Assembly (NCBI GenBank): GCA_003489165.1
Contig: DNJG01000066.1
Span: 3,856-17,624 of the forward strand
Direction of reading: 5' to 3'
From: Nitrospinota bacterium
Lineage (GTDB): Bacteria; Nitrospinota; Nitrospinia; UBA9942
Length of the DNA stretch: 13,769 nucleotides
The first letter of the stretch is position 1; each line of letters starts with the position of its first letter. Shown here piece after piece: positions 5,887 through 12,861 of the stretch. The notes below the pieces were generated by a model, which saw nothing but the letters and a program-made list of their open reading frames with translations, did not search any database and was not told where the DNA came from. The translations under genes were made by a program, and so were the position numbers.

Positions 5887-7605
5887 ATGGAGACTCAAAC
5901 TATTGGATACGATATTAAACAGGGTGATGTTATAAAACTCAAAGTTGCATCACCCTCTGATATTGTTGTTACAAATGGTGAAAGCTGGAAGTGTCCTGTA
6001 TATGTCAAGCGGATGCCCCCCTGTCGGGGCAACTGTCCGAGTAGTGAGGATATAAGGGGATACTTGACCTATGTTGCACAATCTAAAGATTACAAGAGGT
6101 CTTATGAGGACGCATTTGATGAGGCGTGGCACATACTCACTGATAAAAATCCGTTCCCTGCAGTCCACGGAAGGATATGCCCCCATCCCTGTGAGGATGG
6201 ATGCAACAGGAAGCATAAGGAGGACGGCTCTGTGGCGATAAAAAATTTCGAGAGATTTGTTGGTGACCACGGCATAAAGAGGGGGCTTAAGCTAAAGAAA
6301 CTTACAGACAAAAAGCATAATAAGAAGATTGCAGTAATCGGTGCAGGTCCGTCAGGCCTTTCCTGTGCGTATCAACTTGCAAGGAAGGGCTATCCTGTAA
6401 CTGTTTTTGAATCGTTGGAAAAACCAGGAGGAATGCTCAGATATGGCATTACTTCTTATCGCCTCCCCAGGGAGGTGCTTGATGCAGAGATACAGAAGAT
6501 TCTTGACCTCGGAGTTGAATTGAAGTGCAATACTAAAGTCGGTGATGATATTTCATTTGAGGACTTAAAGAAAAATTATGATGCCGTTTATATGGCAATA
6601 GGTGCGCAGAAGGGGAGTAAGCTTAATGTTGAAGGTGAGAGTTTATCAAATGTATTTTCAGGTGTTGAATTCCTTCACAGGATAAACAATGGTGAAAAGG
6701 TAAATATAGGCAGAAGGGTGATGGTTGTAGGCGGAGGCAATACGGCAATAGATTCTTCAAGGGTCTCAAGGAGGCTTGGTGCAGATGTAACTATTTTATA
6801 TAGAAGGACAAAAAATGAGATGCCTGCCCTCACAGATGAGATAAGGGGGGCGGAAGAGGAGGGGGTAAAGTTTAAATTTCTGACTGCGCCGATTGCCATA
6901 TCAAGAAACGGGAGAGGCTCTGTTGATATAACCTGTATTATGATGAAGCTTGGAGAGAAGGACAAGTCAGGGAGGCAGCGTCCAGTCCCGGTAGAAAATT
7001 CTAATTTTATACTTCAGGCTGATACTGTAATTGCTGCAATAGGGCAGGAGCCCGATTTGACGAATTTAGATGGGCTTAAAAACAAAAACGGATGGCTTGA
7101 AATCAATTCTTCAAACAGGGAGACATCTGTTGGAGGTGTATTTACAGGCGGCGATGCCCTCGGACTTGCCAATGCAACAACCGCAGTCGGGCATGGGAGA
7201 AGGGCTGCAAAGTCTATAGAGGCATATCTCAATGGTATCAGCTACAGAGAGCCGACTGCTCCAAGGCCTGTCAAAGATACAGATATGATTCTGGATTATT
7301 ACCCGCCAGCCCCTCGGAATAACATAAAGGAATTGCATGTAGGGGAGCGTATAGATAACTTTAAGGAAGTATGCCTGCCTCTTGCTATGGAGGAGGCGAT
7401 AGCAGAGGCAAACAGGTGCATGAGCTGCGGCTTATGCTTTACCTGCGACCAGTGCCGTATATACTGCCCGCGAGAGGCTATCAGCAGGGATAAAAAGAGA
7501 CCAGTCGGACAAATCATGTTTACAGATTATACGAAATGCAACGGTTGTCACATCTGTGCAGAGGTCTGCCCATGTAACTATATTGAAATGGGTATGGGTT
7601 TGTGA
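5887..7605 (+). CDS. dsrL: DsrL, NAD(P)H-dependent iron-sulfur flavoprotein partner of DsrAB
   Basis: From the ATG at 5887 the protein has 572 residues. The N-terminal Fe-S domain carries CPVYVKRMPPCRGNC and GRICPHPCEDGC cysteines (36-106). A FAD Rossmann motif GAGPSG (152-157) and a second nucleotide-binding motif GGGNTA (282-287), followed by YRRT, fit the GltD-like NAD(P)H oxidoreductase core. The C-terminus has two ferredoxin sets, CFTCDQCRIYCP (517-528) and CNGCHICAEVCP (551-562). This architecture next to dsrB is typical of DsrL, which transfers electrons between NAD(P)(H) and DsrAB. It is shorter than the roughly 650-residue protein of purple sulfur bacteria, as expected for DsrL of the kind found outside classical sulfur oxidisers (family knowledge, from memory). 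A plain glutamate-synthase small subunit is the alternative; the tandem C-terminal ferredoxin and the dsr context argue against it. Confidence 0.9.
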   Translation: METQTIGYDIKQGDVIKLKVASPSDIVVTNGESWKCPVYVKRMPPCRGNCPSSEDIRGYLTYVAQSKDYKRSYEDAFDEAWHILTDKNPFPAVHGRICPHPCEDGCNRKHKEDGSVAIKNFERFVGDHGIKRGLKLKKLTDKKHNKKIAVIGAGPSGLSCAYQLARKGYPVTVFESLEKPGGMLRYGITSYRLPREVLDAEIQKILDLGVELKCNTKVGDDISFEDLKKNYDAVYMAIGAQKGSKLNVEGESLSNVFSGVEFLHRINNGEKVNIGRRVMVVGGGNTAIDSSRVSRRLGADVTILYRRTKNEMPALTDEIRGAEEEGVKFKFLTAPIAISRNGRGSVDITCIMMKLGEKDKSGRQRPVPVENSNFILQADTVIAAIGQEPDLTNLDGLKNKNGWLEINSSNRETSVGGVFTGGDALGLANATTAVGHGRRAAKSIEAYLNGISYREPTAPRPVKDTDMILDYYPPAPRNNIKELHVGERIDNFKEVCLPLAMEEAIAEANRCMSCGLCFTCDQCRIYCPREAISRDKKRPVGQIMFTDYTKCNGCHICAEVCPCNYIEMGMGL

Positions 7606-7643
7606 TATATTTGCTAAATAATTTTAAATGATAGGAGGGTATT

Positions 7644-8243
7644 ATGTTGAGAAAGTCTTTTTATCTATTATTGATTTCAATCTTTTTGACAGCCTTAATT
7701 CCCTATGCTGGATTTTCAGCGGAAAAGAAGGCTTCAGGCAAAGGAGGAGAATTGGAAAATATAAAAACCACAAAGGCTGTAATTGAAACAAAGTTAGGGA
7801 ACATTGAAATAAAGTTTTTCCCTGATGCTGCACCGAATCATGTCAAGAATTTCATAAAACTTGCAAAAGATGGCTTTTACAACGGCACAATCTTTCATCG
7901 TGTAATACCAGGATTTATGATACAGGGCGGAGACCCGAATACGAAGGGACAGGATAAGGCTACCTATGGTATGGGCGGTCCCGGACATAAAGTAAAGGCG
8001 GAGTTCAACAACATAAGCCACAAGAGGGGCATCCTCTCTATGGCAAGGTCAATGGACCCTGATAGTGCGGGCTCTCAGTTTTTCATAGTTGTCACAGATT
8101 CAACATTCCTTGATAAACAATATACAGTATTCGGTGAGGTAACAAAAGGAATGGATGTTGCCGATAAGATTGTAAATCTGCCCCGAAACGAAAATGACTT
8201 ACCGGATGAAAGGATTGAGATGAAGGTAAAGATAATTGAATAA
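7644..8243 (+). CDS. Exported cyclophilin-type peptidyl-prolyl cis-trans isomerase
   Basis: This 199-residue protein has a Sec-type signal peptide (residues 1-26, likely cleaved after GFSA), a short charged linker and a compact cyclophilin domain (about 43-199). Active-site residues are present: FHRVIPGFMIQGG with Arg86, Phe91, Met92 and Gln94, and SQFF with Gln145 and Phe146. Phe155 occupies the position of the human cyclophilin A tryptophan that contacts cyclosporin, as in many bacterial periplasmic cyclophilins. The start at 7644 has a strong AGGAGG, 38 bp after dsrL, so it may be co-transcribed with the dsr genes. A role in folding the periplasmic DsrJ/DsrO proteins is conceivable but unsupported. 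It ends 4 bp from the convergent response-regulator gene. Confidence 0.93.
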   Translation: MLRKSFYLLLISIFLTALIPYAGFSAEKKASGKGGELENIKTTKAVIETKLGNIEIKFFPDAAPNHVKNFIKLAKDGFYNGTIFHRVIPGFMIQGGDPNTKGQDKATYGMGGPGHKVKAEFNNISHKRGILSMARSMDPDSAGSQFFIVVTDSTFLDKQYTVFGEVTKGMDVADKIVNLPRNENDLPDERIEMKVKIIE

Positions 8244-8253
8244 TTGATTATTC
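8238..8253. terminator. Weak AT-rich stem-loop at the convergent gene ends
   Basis: GAATAA (8238-8243) and TTATTC (8248-8253) pair perfectly around TTGA. The palindrome contains both stop codons of the converging genes. It is short, has no GC pairs beyond one at the base and no clean U-tract on either strand, so a bidirectional terminator function is only a possibility. Confidence 0.22.
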
Positions 8254-9642
8254 ACTCTCTTTTATATCAAGCTCCTTCATCTTCCTGCTTAAGGTATTTC
8301 TGTTTATGCCGAGAATCTCAGCCGCCTTTACCTGATTCCATTCTGTCTTTTTTAAGACTGATAGCAAGAGTTCCTTTTCAGCCTCGCCGATAACCTCATT
8401 GTATAGACTCCCTTTTTTTGTATAGTTATTGACTTTATCTTTTATAATATCGTGCATGGAGACAAAATCTTTTTCTGCAGATTGCGATATTGGGAGGTAC
8501 TCTGGAGTTATTGAGTCTCCGCCTGACATCACAATAGCCCTCTGTATTACATTCTCAAGCTCCCTTACATTACCTTTCCACTCATAGTTTTTTAAGATGA
8601 GCATTGCATCATCTTCTATATGTCTTACACTGCTCCCAAGTTCACTGCTGAATCTCTTTATAAAATAATCTGATAAAAGTGGTATATCCTCTTTTCTCTC
8701 CCGAAGGGGCGGCAATGGGATAGTAATTACATTTAATCTGTGAAATAGGTCCTCTCTGAACATCTTCTTCTTAACGGCGGTCTCTAAATCCTGATTTGTT
8801 GCTGAAATTATCCGGACATCTACTTTTATCTGTGCCTTGCCTCCGACCCTGTAAAACTCCCTTTCCTGAATTACCCTTAAAATCTTTGCCTGCAAAGATA
8901 TATCCATGTCTCCGATTTCATCAAGAAAAATTGTCCCGCCATCTGCCTGCTCAAATTTGCCTGCCCTTGATTCTGTCGCCCCTGTAAAGGCACCCTTCTC
9001 ATATCCGAAAAGCTCACTCTCAAGAAGTTCCCTTGGAATTGCTGCACAATTGACTGCAACAAAAGGACCATTTGCCCTGTTTGATGCCTTATGCAGTGCC
9101 CTTGCCACAAGCTCCTTTCCTGTCCCGCTCTCTCCTCTTATGAGGACTGTCAGGTCTGAGGATGCTGCCTTGCCGATTGTCTTAAAGACCTTTTGCATTT
9201 TCTGGCTTTTTCCGACAATCTCGCCAACATCATATTTGGTCTTTAATTCCTCTTCTAATGTGTGCACTTTTCTCTCAAGATTTTTAAGATTCTCTACCTT
9301 TTCAATCAGGAGATAAATCTCATCCATATCAAATGGCTTGGTTACATAATCAAATGCACCCTTTTGCATTGCCTCAATCGCATTTTTCATTGTCCCCTGA
9401 GCAGTCATAATTACAACTGTTATTTCCCTTTCCTGTTTCTTAATATTTTCAAGGAGCTTAAGGCCATTTTCATCAGGCAGGAAAATATCAAGAAAGATTA
9501 TAAGATACCTGTTTTTTGAGAGCATTGAGAGGGCATTTTTCCCGTTTTCAGATGTATGGACAGTATAGCCCTTCTTTTCAAGCCCCTTTTTAAAGACCCA
9601 CCTTATACTCTCTTCATCATCTATTACTAAAATGTTTTTCAT
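8248..9642 (-). CDS. Sigma-54-dependent NtrC-family response regulator
   Basis: From the ATG at 9642 the protein has 464 residues in three parts. A receiver domain (1-120) has the acidic pair at Asp8/Asp9, phospho-acceptor Asp52 (FLDIFLP) and the TKPF lysine. A sigma-54 activator AAA+ domain (about 140-380) shows Walker A GESGTGKE (170-177), the sigma-54-contacting GAFTGA loop (217-222), Walker B GGTIFLDE (235-242), and the LRERKEDIP and NVRELEN segments. A C-terminal Fis-type helix-turn-helix (NQVKAAEILGINRNTLSRK) completes it. Phosphorylation by the upstream kinase would switch it on at sigma-54 promoters. Position after glutamate-synthase-like genes favours an NtrC role, but AtoC/ZraR-like paralogues have the same layout, so no symbol is given. 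Confidence 0.94.
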   Translation of the reverse strand: MKNILVIDDEESIRWVFKKGLEKKGYTVHTSENGKNALSMLSKNRYLIIFLDIFLPDENGLKLLENIKKQEREITVVIMTAQGTMKNAIEAMQKGAFDYVTKPFDMDEIYLLIEKVENLKNLERKVHTLEEELKTKYDVGEIVGKSQKMQKVFKTIGKAASSDLTVLIRGESGTGKELVARALHKASNRANGPFVAVNCAAIPRELLESELFGYEKGAFTGATESRAGKFEQADGGTIFLDEIGDMDISLQAKILRVIQEREFYRVGGKAQIKVDVRIISATNQDLETAVKKKMFREDLFHRLNVITIPLPPLRERKEDIPLLSDYFIKRFSSELGSSVRHIEDDAMLILKNYEWKGNVRELENVIQRAIVMSGGDSITPEYLPISQSAEKDFVSMHDIIKDKVNNYTKKGSLYNEVIGEAEKELLLSVLKKTEWNQVKAAEILGINRNTLSRKMKELDIKESE

Positions 9643-9651
9643 ATAGAAAAA

Positions 9652-9657
9652 TCCTTT
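9652..9657 (-). promoter_or_regulatory. Shine-Dalgarno that fixes the response-regulator start
   Basis: On the minus strand AAAGGA lies 9 nt before the ATG at 9642. An in-frame GTG at 9660 overlaps this motif and would add six residues before the conserved MKNILVIDD, so the ATG is preferred. Confidence 0.65.
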
Positions 9658-9688
9658 CACCGCAAAGGCGCGGAGACGCAGAGAAATA
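9656..9688. repeat. Kinase-regulator junction: single 8-bp-period arm (element F)
   Basis: The stretch reads as octamers GCAAAGGC, GCGGAGAC, GCAGAGAA after a CACC lead. It resembles the left arm of element E, but no facing arm is present in the 72-bp gap. It appears to be a solo or truncated copy of the same kind of repeat, and its left edge abuts the ribosome-binding site of the response regulator. Confidence 0.75.
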
Positions 9689-9714
9689 TAAAAACAAAAA
9701 GATTAAGATAAAAA

Positions 9715-10812
9715 TTATACTACTATCGGTAAAAATACCTGAACTGATGCACCTTTCCTGTCAGTCCTATTCTGAATTTTTATTCTTCCCTTATGTTCTT
9801 CTATTATCCTATGAGATATTACAAGTCCCAAACCGGTCCCTTTACTCTTTGTAGAGAAGAATGGAGTAAATAGATTTGACAGGACATCATCTTCAAATCC
9901 CTCTCCTGTATCCTTTACTTCTATAAGGACCATCTTTGTATGGGATTTAGCGCCCTCTTCAATTACAATATAATCATAGAATATCTTTGTAGTGAGGGTC
10001 AACTCCCCTCCCTTCTTTATTGCCTCTACTGCATTCTTGACGATATTTAAAAATACCTGAGTAATCCGCCCTTCATCAATATATACGGACGGAAGACTTG
10101 GGTCAAAATCCCTGACAACAGTTATCTTCATCCTCTTTAATATCTTCTCTTCCAGAAGGAGGATGTCTCCTAAAATCTTGTGTATATTTACAGATTTTAA
10201 TTTGAGCGGTTTTGGATTTGAGAGGTTGAGGAGGTTTTCAACAATGGAGTTTATCCTGTCAGTTTCTTTGATTATTACACCGGTATACTCCCTGTATTTT
10301 TCACTCTTTATCTCTTCCTGTAAAAGCTGTGCTGCCCCTCTTAATCCACCGAGGGGATTTTTGATTTCATGTGCCATTCCTGCTGCAAGAGTGCCCATAG
10401 ATGCAAGCCTGTCAGCCTTTCTCAAGTTCTCCTCAAGCTCCTTTGCCCTTGACATATCCCTTAAAACAAGTATTGCACCTGCTATATTTCCTCCCTCATC
10501 GGAGAATGGGGATATTATCAGGCTTATAGGGAAGACCCTTCTATCCCATCTTCGGATTATCTGAAAATCAGAATCTGAAAATGTGATACCGCTGTTTATA
10601 GTCTTATCTGTCAGCTCTAATAGCCTTGATTCGCCAGAGAAGACAGATTCAAGGGATTTACCGATGGCATGGGAGGAAGATATGCCGCTCATCTCCTCAA
10701 TGGCAGGGTTGAAGGTGGTAATTATCTGTTCCTTAGATATTACAACTATTCCATCCTGAACACTGGCGAGGATATTTTCGTAATATGATTTGAGATTTTG
10801 CTCATAGCTCAT
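9715..10812 (-). CDS. Soluble PAS-domain sensor histidine kinase (NtrB-like)
   Basis: This 365-residue protein has no membrane span, so it senses in the cytoplasm. A PAS domain covers about residues 10-125 (ILASVQDGIVVIS onward, ending AGAILVLRDM). The HisKA box MAHEIKNPLGGLRGAAQLL carries the phosphorylated His148. The HATPase domain follows, with the N box NIVKNAVEAI, the G1 box KDTGEGF and the G2 box GTGLGL. This is the layout of NtrB/GlnL-type kinases, and the cognate sigma-54 regulator is immediately downstream. Upstream glutamate-synthase-like genes point to nitrogen status as the signal (inference). The start ATG at 10812 and the codons for MSYE come from a CTCATAG heptad array (read in reverse), and no Shine-Dalgarno is recognisable, so the start could lie slightly further inside. 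Confidence 0.9.
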   Translation of the reverse strand: MSYEQNLKSYYENILASVQDGIVVISKEQIITTFNPAIEEMSGISSSHAIGKSLESVFSGESRLLELTDKTINSGITFSDSDFQIIRRWDRRVFPISLIISPFSDEGGNIAGAILVLRDMSRAKELEENLRKADRLASMGTLAAGMAHEIKNPLGGLRGAAQLLQEEIKSEKYREYTGVIIKETDRINSIVENLLNLSNPKPLKLKSVNIHKILGDILLLEEKILKRMKITVVRDFDPSLPSVYIDEGRITQVFLNIVKNAVEAIKKGGELTLTTKIFYDYIVIEEGAKSHTKMVLIEVKDTGEGFEDDVLSNLFTPFFSTKSKGTGLGLVISHRIIEEHKGRIKIQNRTDRKGASVQVFLPIVV

Positions 10813-10859
10813 AGCTCATGGCTCATAGTAAGAGGCTATCAGCTATCAGCTATCAGCTA
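10801..10859. repeat. Twin heptad arrays spanning a stop and a start codon (element G)
   Basis: Two tandem heptamer arrays lie side by side: CTCATAG, CTCATAG, CTCATGG, CTCATAG (10801-10828), then, after a 7-nt spacer, three perfect CTATCAG copies (10836-10856) and a CTA. On the minus strand the last CTA is the stop codon of the GXGXG-domain gene and the first array provides the start of the histidine kinase. Unlike most junction elements here, the two arrays are not convincing complements of each other. Confidence 0.9.
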
Positions 10860-11591
10860 ATATGCGTAAAGTTTTCCGTAAGGTCTCTTAGAAACAGGTA
10901 TAAGTTTTTTAAATGGTTTTTTAAATACAAGCTTTGAATCAATATTAAGGTCTTTGCAGAATTCCTTTATAAGGTTATTTAAAACAGTATTATCAGCATC
11001 TTTCAATTCCACAACCCCTACTCCTTCGCCAATCTGGTCTTTATCAACATCTCCCCTTATGTATATTACACCACCGTGCATCCCCGTGGCAAGATAACTC
11101 CCTGTCGCCCTTTCAGGCTTCTCATCATTGAGATTTAAGAGTATAAGTATCCCCCCTGCCATATACTCTCCAAAGAAATCTCCTGCCCTGCCGCCTGCTA
11201 TAATTACAGGGATTTTATCCTCATACTCTTTCATGTGTATACCAACCCTGTAGCCGACATTCCCCTTTACAAAGAGCTTCCCCCCCCTCATGCCGTAACC
11301 TAAGACATCACCTGCATGTCCCTTTATTACTATCTTCCCATCATTCATTGTGTTGGCTACACTGTCCTGGGCAAAGGAATTGACAATTATAGTGGGACCG
11401 CTCATAAATGCGCCAAGGTCATTTCCAGGAACTCCGTTTATTATAATCTCAGTATCCCCGCTGACACCATCAGCAATATACCTCTGCCCGTTGACATTGA
11501 GAAGCTCAATATGCTTCTCACCTTTTTTAACGGCATCCTTTATCTGCTGATTCAGTGTTCTATAATGGCATCCTGCTGCATTTATTTTCAT
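10857..11591 (-). CDS. GXGXG-domain protein, GltB3/GlxC-like glutamate synthase module
   Basis: The protein (244 residues from the ATG at 11591) consists largely of the glycine-rich right-handed beta-helix seen at the C-terminus of the glutamate synthase large subunit (GltB) and in stand-alone GlxC-type proteins. Repeated glycine motifs run from about residue 40 to 180: NGVPGNDLGAFMSG, KGHAGDVLGYGMRGG, AGGRAGDFFGEYMAGG, ATGMHGG. In GltB this domain is structural, with no catalytic residues of its own. Together with the class II amidotransferase immediately upstream it forms part of a split glutamate synthase or related amidotransferase complex. A GTG at 11612 in frame would add seven residues (MAKDFII) and lies in the preceding repeat; neither start has a clear ribosome-binding site. 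A formylmethanofuran dehydrogenase subunit C-like protein shares the fold and is the main alternative. Confidence 0.85.
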   Translation of the reverse strand: MKINAAGCHYRTLNQQIKDAVKKGEKHIELLNVNGQRYIADGVSGDTEIIINGVPGNDLGAFMSGPTIIVNSFAQDSVANTMNDGKIVIKGHAGDVLGYGMRGGKLFVKGNVGYRVGIHMKEYEDKIPVIIAGGRAGDFFGEYMAGGILILLNLNDEKPERATGSYLATGMHGGVIYIRGDVDKDQIGEGVGVVELKDADNTVLNNLIKEFCKDLNIDSKLVFKKPFKKLIPVSKRPYGKLYAY

Positions 11592-11607
11592 AATTATAAA
11601 ATCTTTA

Positions 11608-11662
11608 GCCACTGACTTTCACTGACTAAAATATTTTTTAAAAGTCTGTATTTGTCTGTGGC
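11608..11662. repeat. Amidotransferase-GXGXG junction: 10-bp-period inverted repeat (element H)
   Basis: The left arm 11608-11626 (CACTGACTTT and CACTGAC) faces the right arm 11644-11662 (GTCTGTATTT and GTCTGTGGC). The two 19-nt arms match at 13 positions as complements, and the differences are mainly T against A in matching phase. An A/T-rich centre separates them. The element fills most of the gap between the amidotransferase stop (11669) and the next gene. Confidence 0.65.
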
Positions 11663-11668
11663 AAGAAA

Positions 11669-12784
11669 TTAGTTTTGCTTTTCAAGTTCTACAATTAACG
11701 GCTCTCCTGCATCAGGCCTGAAGACCCTGTCAGGATTCGGGCAAATCTCTGTTATCGCAGACTCTTCACTTGCCATATAAACCATATCATCTTTCTCGCC
11801 TGCTACTAATGGCCTCAATTTTACCCTGTCACTCAATCCAACCAATCCCTTACTATGGGCAAAGAGTATTGCAAACGGGCCATTTAAAAGGGCGCTGCCA
11901 TAGACCATTCTTACTGCAGTCATCAGTTTTTTCTCTTCATCATCCATCTTTTTTATATCCTTCCAGAAAGGTGATGCGAGGGCTGAGCAGGCGAGTCTTA
12001 AAGGAAGTTTATGCCTCCTGATTAAAAGGTCAAGCATGTATGTGACCACCTCAGTATCGGTGAGAAGTGTGCATTTGTAGCCGAACATCTCAAGGTATCT
12101 CTTATTTATACCGTAGGATGATATTTCACCATTGTGGACAATAGACCAATCTAAGAGTGTAAAAGGATGAGCTCCCCCCCACCATCCCGGGGTATTTGTC
12201 GGAAATCTGTTGTGTGCCGTCCATATATAACCCTCATAATCCTCAAGTTTAAAGAAGTCTGCTATTTCATAAGCAAACCCAACACCCTTAAACGCCCCCA
12301 TGTTTTTACCGCTTGATACCACAAAGGCACCCGGAATCTCGGAGTTTATGTGCATCACTGTATTTACCATGTAATTGTCTTCCCTTAATTCTGCAGACTC
12401 ATGTGCCAGATGCTCATGAATTTCTTCAGGCGGATTTACAAAATATCGCATGAAGTATGGAGGATTTGTTATTGTGTAAACCCTTCTTGTCGGTATAACC
12501 TCCTGATGCTCTATCTTCACGGTTTCTCTCAGGTATTCCTCTGTTGCCGGAAGGCTCTTTTTATCGCTATACATTATATGAAGGGCATAGTGATTTTTAT
12601 AATCAGGATATATGCCGTATGCAGCGAATCCGCCGCCAAGCCCATTACCTCTCTCATCCATACAGCTTATGGACCTGATGATTATATCACCCTTTATCTT
12701 TCTGCCTTTTTTGCTTATAAGCCCTGTCAGACCGCAGGCAGATATATCTTTTTCGCAATATGGACTTAAAATTCCTGGTTTCAT
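11669..12784 (-). CDS. Class II glutamine amidotransferase, GltB1/GlxB-like
   Basis: This 371-residue protein is an Ntn-type glutaminase domain without the synthase domain of full GltB. The presumed nucleophile is Cys17 in ACGLTGLIS, which becomes N-terminal only if a 16-residue propeptide is removed, as in glutamate synthases. Further class II signatures are the HNRFPTNTP segment (191-199) with its substrate-binding arginine, the GG of WWGGAHPF, and HNGEIS (217-222) with Asn and Gly of the oxyanion region. It would release ammonia from glutamine for a partner synthase. The GXGXG module lies downstream and a flavin oxidoreductase upstream, which suits a split glutamate synthase. The ATG at 12784 is the only start that keeps Cys17 near the N-terminus; it has no Shine-Dalgarno, being preceded almost directly by a repeat array. 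Confidence 0.9.
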   Translation of the reverse strand: MKPGILSPYCEKDISACGLTGLISKKGRKIKGDIIIRSISCMDERGNGLGGGFAAYGIYPDYKNHYALHIMYSDKKSLPATEEYLRETVKIEHQEVIPTRRVYTITNPPYFMRYFVNPPEEIHEHLAHESAELREDNYMVNTVMHINSEIPGAFVVSSGKNMGAFKGVGFAYEIADFFKLEDYEGYIWTAHNRFPTNTPGWWGGAHPFTLLDWSIVHNGEISSYGINKRYLEMFGYKCTLLTDTEVVTYMLDLLIRRHKLPLRLACSALASPFWKDIKKMDDEEKKLMTAVRMVYGSALLNGPFAILFAHSKGLVGLSDRVKLRPLVAGEKDDMVYMASEESAITEICPNPDRVFRPDAGEPLIVELEKQN

Positions 12785-12788
12785 ATAT

Positions 12789-12861
12789 AATTGAATATTG
12801 AATACTGAATATTGAATAATTTAAAATCCTTAAATTGTCAATCTTCAATCTTCAATTTTAA
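12789..12861. repeat. Oxidoreductase-amidotransferase junction: heptad inverted repeat (element I)
   Basis: The left arm is four heptads TTGAATA, TTGAATA, CTGAATA, TTGAATA (12791-12818). The right arm is GTCAATC, TTCAATC, TTCAATT (12837-12857). Reverse-complementing one arm gives 13 of 14 matches over the outermost 14 bases. The array contains the minus-strand stop codon of the oxidoreductase (12858-12860) at one end and comes within 6 nt of the amidotransferase ATG at the other. Confidence 0.88.

Noticed and set aside
8796..9519. Plus-strand open frames opposite the response regulator
   Set aside because: They are antisense shadows of a gene with complete receiver, AAA+ and Fis-type motifs, with no recognisable domains or ribosome-binding sites of their own.
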